Source: Arcanobacterium urinimassiliense (lineage in GTDB: Bacteria; Actinomycetota; Actinomycetes; Actinomycetales; Actinomycetaceae). Taken from it: a stretch of 64,000 nt of DNA. The notes below the pieces were generated by a model. The model saw nothing but the letters and a program-made list of their open reading frames with translations. It was not told the DNA's origin and ran no database searches. The position numbers were made by a program, and so were the translations under genes. Positions 61,948 through 64,000 of the stretch are shown here, piece after piece; position 1 is the stretch's first letter, and the number at the start of each line of letters is the position of its first letter. The DNA lies in the NCBI RefSeq assembly GCF_900119495.1, contig NZ_LT632435.1, positions 730,359-794,358 of the forward strand. The letters are read 5' to 3'.

Positions 61948-63078
61948 GTGAGTACTGAACAGAAGAAAATTCGTATCGCTTTAATCTATGGGGGCACTTC
62001 CGGAGAGCACCCAATTTCTTGTGCAACTGCCGGAGCAGTTATGAGCGCTTTAGATACGGAGCGCTATGAAATTATTTCGATTGGAATCACCCGCAGCGGC
62101 GCTTGGGTACCGGGGAGCACTAATCCAGCAGAATTACAGCTGAATGCAGCTGCTACTGAGGTAGCAGAGCAAGAATCGCGCATCGTATTTTCACCGGGAG
62201 ACGGCAATCAAGAAATACTTTTAATTGCGCCAGCGGCAAACGGAGAAAAAAAGATTACTTCCCTCGGGAAAGTTGATGTGGTATTTCCGCTGTTACATGG
62301 GCCTTTTGGAGAAGACGGCACTATTCAAGGGCTGCTAGAAATGGCGAATATTCCCTATGTGGGCTGCGGAGTATTTGCTTCCGCCGCCGGCATGGATAAA
62401 GATTTTATGAAAATTATTCTGCGCGCAGCCGGAATTCCGGTAGGCCCGTATGTGGCAGTGCCTTATCGACGGTGGCTACAAGAGCGGGAAGCCGTACTGG
62501 CTGAGGCAGCTGCTTTAGAGTTCCCTCTCTATGTGAAGCCGGCGCGCGCTGGTTCTTCGCTTGGCATTTCTCGAATTGAGAATTTAGAGCAACTCCCAGC
62601 GGCAATTACCGAAGCGCAGCGCCATGATCCGAAAGTGATAATAGAGCAAGGAATAGCTGGCCGAGAGATAGAGTGTGCAGTGCTAGGCGCTTCGAGTGGA
62701 AAGCCGGCGCGGGCATCTCTTCCAGGAGAAATAGTACTGAATAGCGAATCTGCCCAGTTCTACGATTTCGACCACAAATACGTACAAGTACAGGATTTAG
62801 TAATGCAAGTGCCGGCCGCTATTCCGGAGGCGGTGCAGGAGCAGATACGGGAAACTGCCGTAGCTACTTTTGCTGCTTTTGGCGGAGAAGGTTTGGCGCG
62901 CGTTGATTTCTTTTACACCCCAGGCGGCGAGATATTCGTCAATGAAATTAATACCATGCCCGGATTTACCCCGGTATCTATGTACCCGGTAATGTGGAAA
63001 AACACCGGTATTCCGTATGCCGATTTAGTGCAAAAGTTAGTCGATTTAGCTTTAGCGCGCGGCACGGGATTACATTAA
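61948..63078 (+). CDS. ddl: D-alanine--D-alanine ligase
   Basis: Ddl joins two D-alanines to make the substrate of MurF. The 376-residue ATP-grasp protein has the N-terminal IYGGTSGEHPIS, LLHGPFGEDGTIQGLLEM, YVKPARAGSSLGIS and the metal-binding FVNEINTMPGFTPVSMYP. The start is GTG at 61948, probably leaderless. It follows murA by 40 bp and precedes thiL, an order seen in other actinobacteria, although the genes gpsA and plsC often between murA and ddl are missing. Confidence 0.95.
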   Translation: MSTEQKKIRIALIYGGTSGEHPISCATAGAVMSALDTERYEIISIGITRSGAWVPGSTNPAELQLNAAATEVAEQESRIVFSPGDGNQEILLIAPAANGEKKITSLGKVDVVFPLLHGPFGEDGTIQGLLEMANIPYVGCGVFASAAGMDKDFMKIILRAAGIPVGPYVAVPYRRWLQEREAVLAEAAALEFPLYVKPARAGSSLGISRIENLEQLPAAITEAQRHDPKVIIEQGIAGREIECAVLGASSGKPARASLPGEIVLNSESAQFYDFDHKYVQVQDLVMQVPAAIPEAVQEQIRETAVATFAAFGGEGLARVDFFYTPGGEIFVNEINTMPGFTPVSMYPVMWKNTGIPYADLVQKLVDLALARGTGLH

Positions 63079-63099
63079 AAATAATTTAGGTACGCCGGA

Positions 63100-63142
63100 A
63101 ATTACCAAGCTCAGGCAAATCGGGGAAATTAGGAAGCTGAAA
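63100..63142 (+). repeat. Imperfect repeat before thiL
   Basis: GGAAATTACCAAGCTCAGG (about 63100-63118) and GGAAATTAGGAAGCTGAAA (about 63124-63142) are an imperfect pair with a 24-bp period in the spacer between ddl and thiL. Confidence 0.5.
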
Positions 63143-63144
63143 AT

Positions 63145-64000
63145 ATGCTGATAAGTGATATATCGGAAGATGCTTTAATTGCCGAAGTGACTGCCATCCT
63201 GCCGCGCCGCGCCGATGCGATAGTGCCCACGGGTGACGACTGTGCAGTACTCGCTTTCACTGGTAATACCGCCGTATCCACTGATCTTCTCGTAGAAGGT
63301 ACGCATTTTCGCTGTGATTGGGGAGAGGGGAAAGATATTGGCTTCCGCGCTGCTATGCAGAATTTGGCCGACGCAGTGGCAATCGGGGCGCAGCCTATCT
63401 CCCTCGTTATCGGTTTAGGGCTCCCGCGAGATACTAAAAAAGACTGGGTGCTCGATTTTGCGCAGGGAGTGAAGGAAGCCTGCGCGCCGCTCGGAGTGGG
63501 AGTAGACGGCGGTGATTTTGTAGCAGCCGATAAAATTGTCGTATCGGTAACTGTGCTCGGAGATGTACACCAGCCGATTCTGCGGTCGGGGGCGCGTCCG
63601 GGAGATTTAGTAATCCACAGTGGCAAACTTGGCTGTGCTCGCGCTGGATACGAACTTTTACAGGCTGGCTATCGGCGCAGTACCGCTGAAAAAGAATTTT
63701 CTGTGCTTATCACCGATTTTTTGCGCCCCACCCCGCCCCTGCAAACTGCGCTCGCTGCAGTTAAAGAAGGGAATTTGCACGCGCTTATGGACGTATCTGA
63801 TGGTTTAGTAATGGACGGGCGCCGCCTAGCGCGGGCTTCGGGAGTGAGCATTAATTTGCATAATGACGCATTTGGGGCAGCATTTAGGCGCATAGCCAAA
63901 GCGGCGGGGCGTTTGGGTGCCCGCCGGGCGGAATGGATTTTTACGGGAGGAGAAGACCACGGCTTCCTTGCCACTATTTCCCCGGATGCACCCTTGCCAG
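63145..64000 (+). CDS. thiL: Thiamine-monophosphate kinase ThiL (partial, runs off the end)
   Basis: ThiL phosphorylates thiamine monophosphate to thiamine pyrophosphate. The first 285 codons are present. PRRADAIVPTGDDCAVLAF with the GDDCA metal-binding motif, the STDLLVEGTHF segment, VGVDGGDFVAADKIVVSVTVLG, and LMDVSDGL match the AIR-synthase-related ThiL fold. The ATG at 63145 lies after AGGAAG at about 8 bp. The sequence is cut off at the window edge. Confidence 0.92.
   Translation, partial: MLISDISEDALIAEVTAILPRRADAIVPTGDDCAVLAFTGNTAVSTDLLVEGTHFRCDWGEGKDIGFRAAMQNLADAVAIGAQPISLVIGLGLPRDTKKDWVLDFAQGVKEACAPLGVGVDGGDFVAADKIVVSVTVLGDVHQPILRSGARPGDLVIHSGKLGCARAGYELLQAGYRRSTAEKEFSVLITDFLRPTPPLQTALAAVKEGNLHALMDVSDGLVMDGRRLARASGVSINLHNDAFGAAFRRIAKAAGRLGARRAEWIFTGGEDHGFLATISPDAPLP

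Noticed and set aside
1-64000. CRISPR arrays, insertion sequences, prophage, integrase or toxin-antitoxin genes
   Set aside because: No regularly spaced repeats of CRISPR length, no transposase or integrase motifs, and all genes fit core actinobacterial synteny.

Overview
The window is chromosomal DNA from a low-to-medium GC actinobacterium. The gene content is typical of Actinomycetota: Wag31/DivIVA, SepF, ClgR, DUF3046, DUF3040, PAC2, a HelD-type RNA polymerase helicase, a PimB-type mannosyltransferase and an actinobacterial division and cell-wall cluster. By eye the GC content is near 50%, and the codons ATA and TTA are common, which is unusual for the phylum. Gene losses (no dapF beside miaA, no murE in the dcw cluster) fit a host-associated member of Actinomycetaceae with lysine- or ornithine-type peptidoglycan. 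That placement is inference. I see no insertion sequence, prophage, integrase or CRISPR array; the whole stretch is core genome.

Layout. 1-21.9 kb: end of a probable ftsK, then pgsA, cinA, clgR, DUF3046, recA-recX-miaB-miaA, a convergent rRNA-type methyltransferase, hflX-dinG, lexA, a divergent SOS gene, nrdR, an acyl-CoA ligase, serA, helD, a PAC2 protein, dinB and DUF3040. 22.2-39.9 kb: the dcw cluster mraZ-rsmH-ftsL-ftsI-murF-mraY-murD-ftsW-murG-murC-ftsQ-ftsZ-sepF-yggT, with a MurT-like ligase placed before wag31. 40-51.4 kb: lspA-rluD-type synthase-dnaE, an S4 protein and zur on the minus strand, then glyS, a YibE/F membrane protein, dus and dgt. 51.5-64 kb: dnaG, tRNA-Met, a degenerate FAH-like protein, gltX with tRNA-Gln and tRNA-Glu, an antiporter, pimB and an IclR regulator on the minus strand, then murA, ddl and thiL, which runs off the end.

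How the genes work together. Two themes dominate: DNA damage response (recA, recX, lexA, dinB, dinG and a LexA-controlled small membrane protein likely to delay division) and cell envelope growth and division (the nearly complete dcw set plus murA, ddl, murT and wag31). LexA-type GAAC-N4-GTTC boxes lie before recA and in the lexA/SOS-gene spacer, where there are four in about 100 bp.

The observations I would look at first are: (1) the four-box SOS switch and its single-pass membrane protein lacking LysM; (2) a recurring -10 hexamer 6-8 bp before the start codon of nine genes without a Shine-Dalgarno sequence, indicating leaderless mRNAs; (3) repeated short tandem duplications of 14-19 bp in spacers, several covering a stop codon; (4) a MurT-like ligase without GatD next to it and with a reduced zinc ribbon; (5) four 10-bp-spaced MraZ operator repeats. 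No wholly new multi-gene system is evident.
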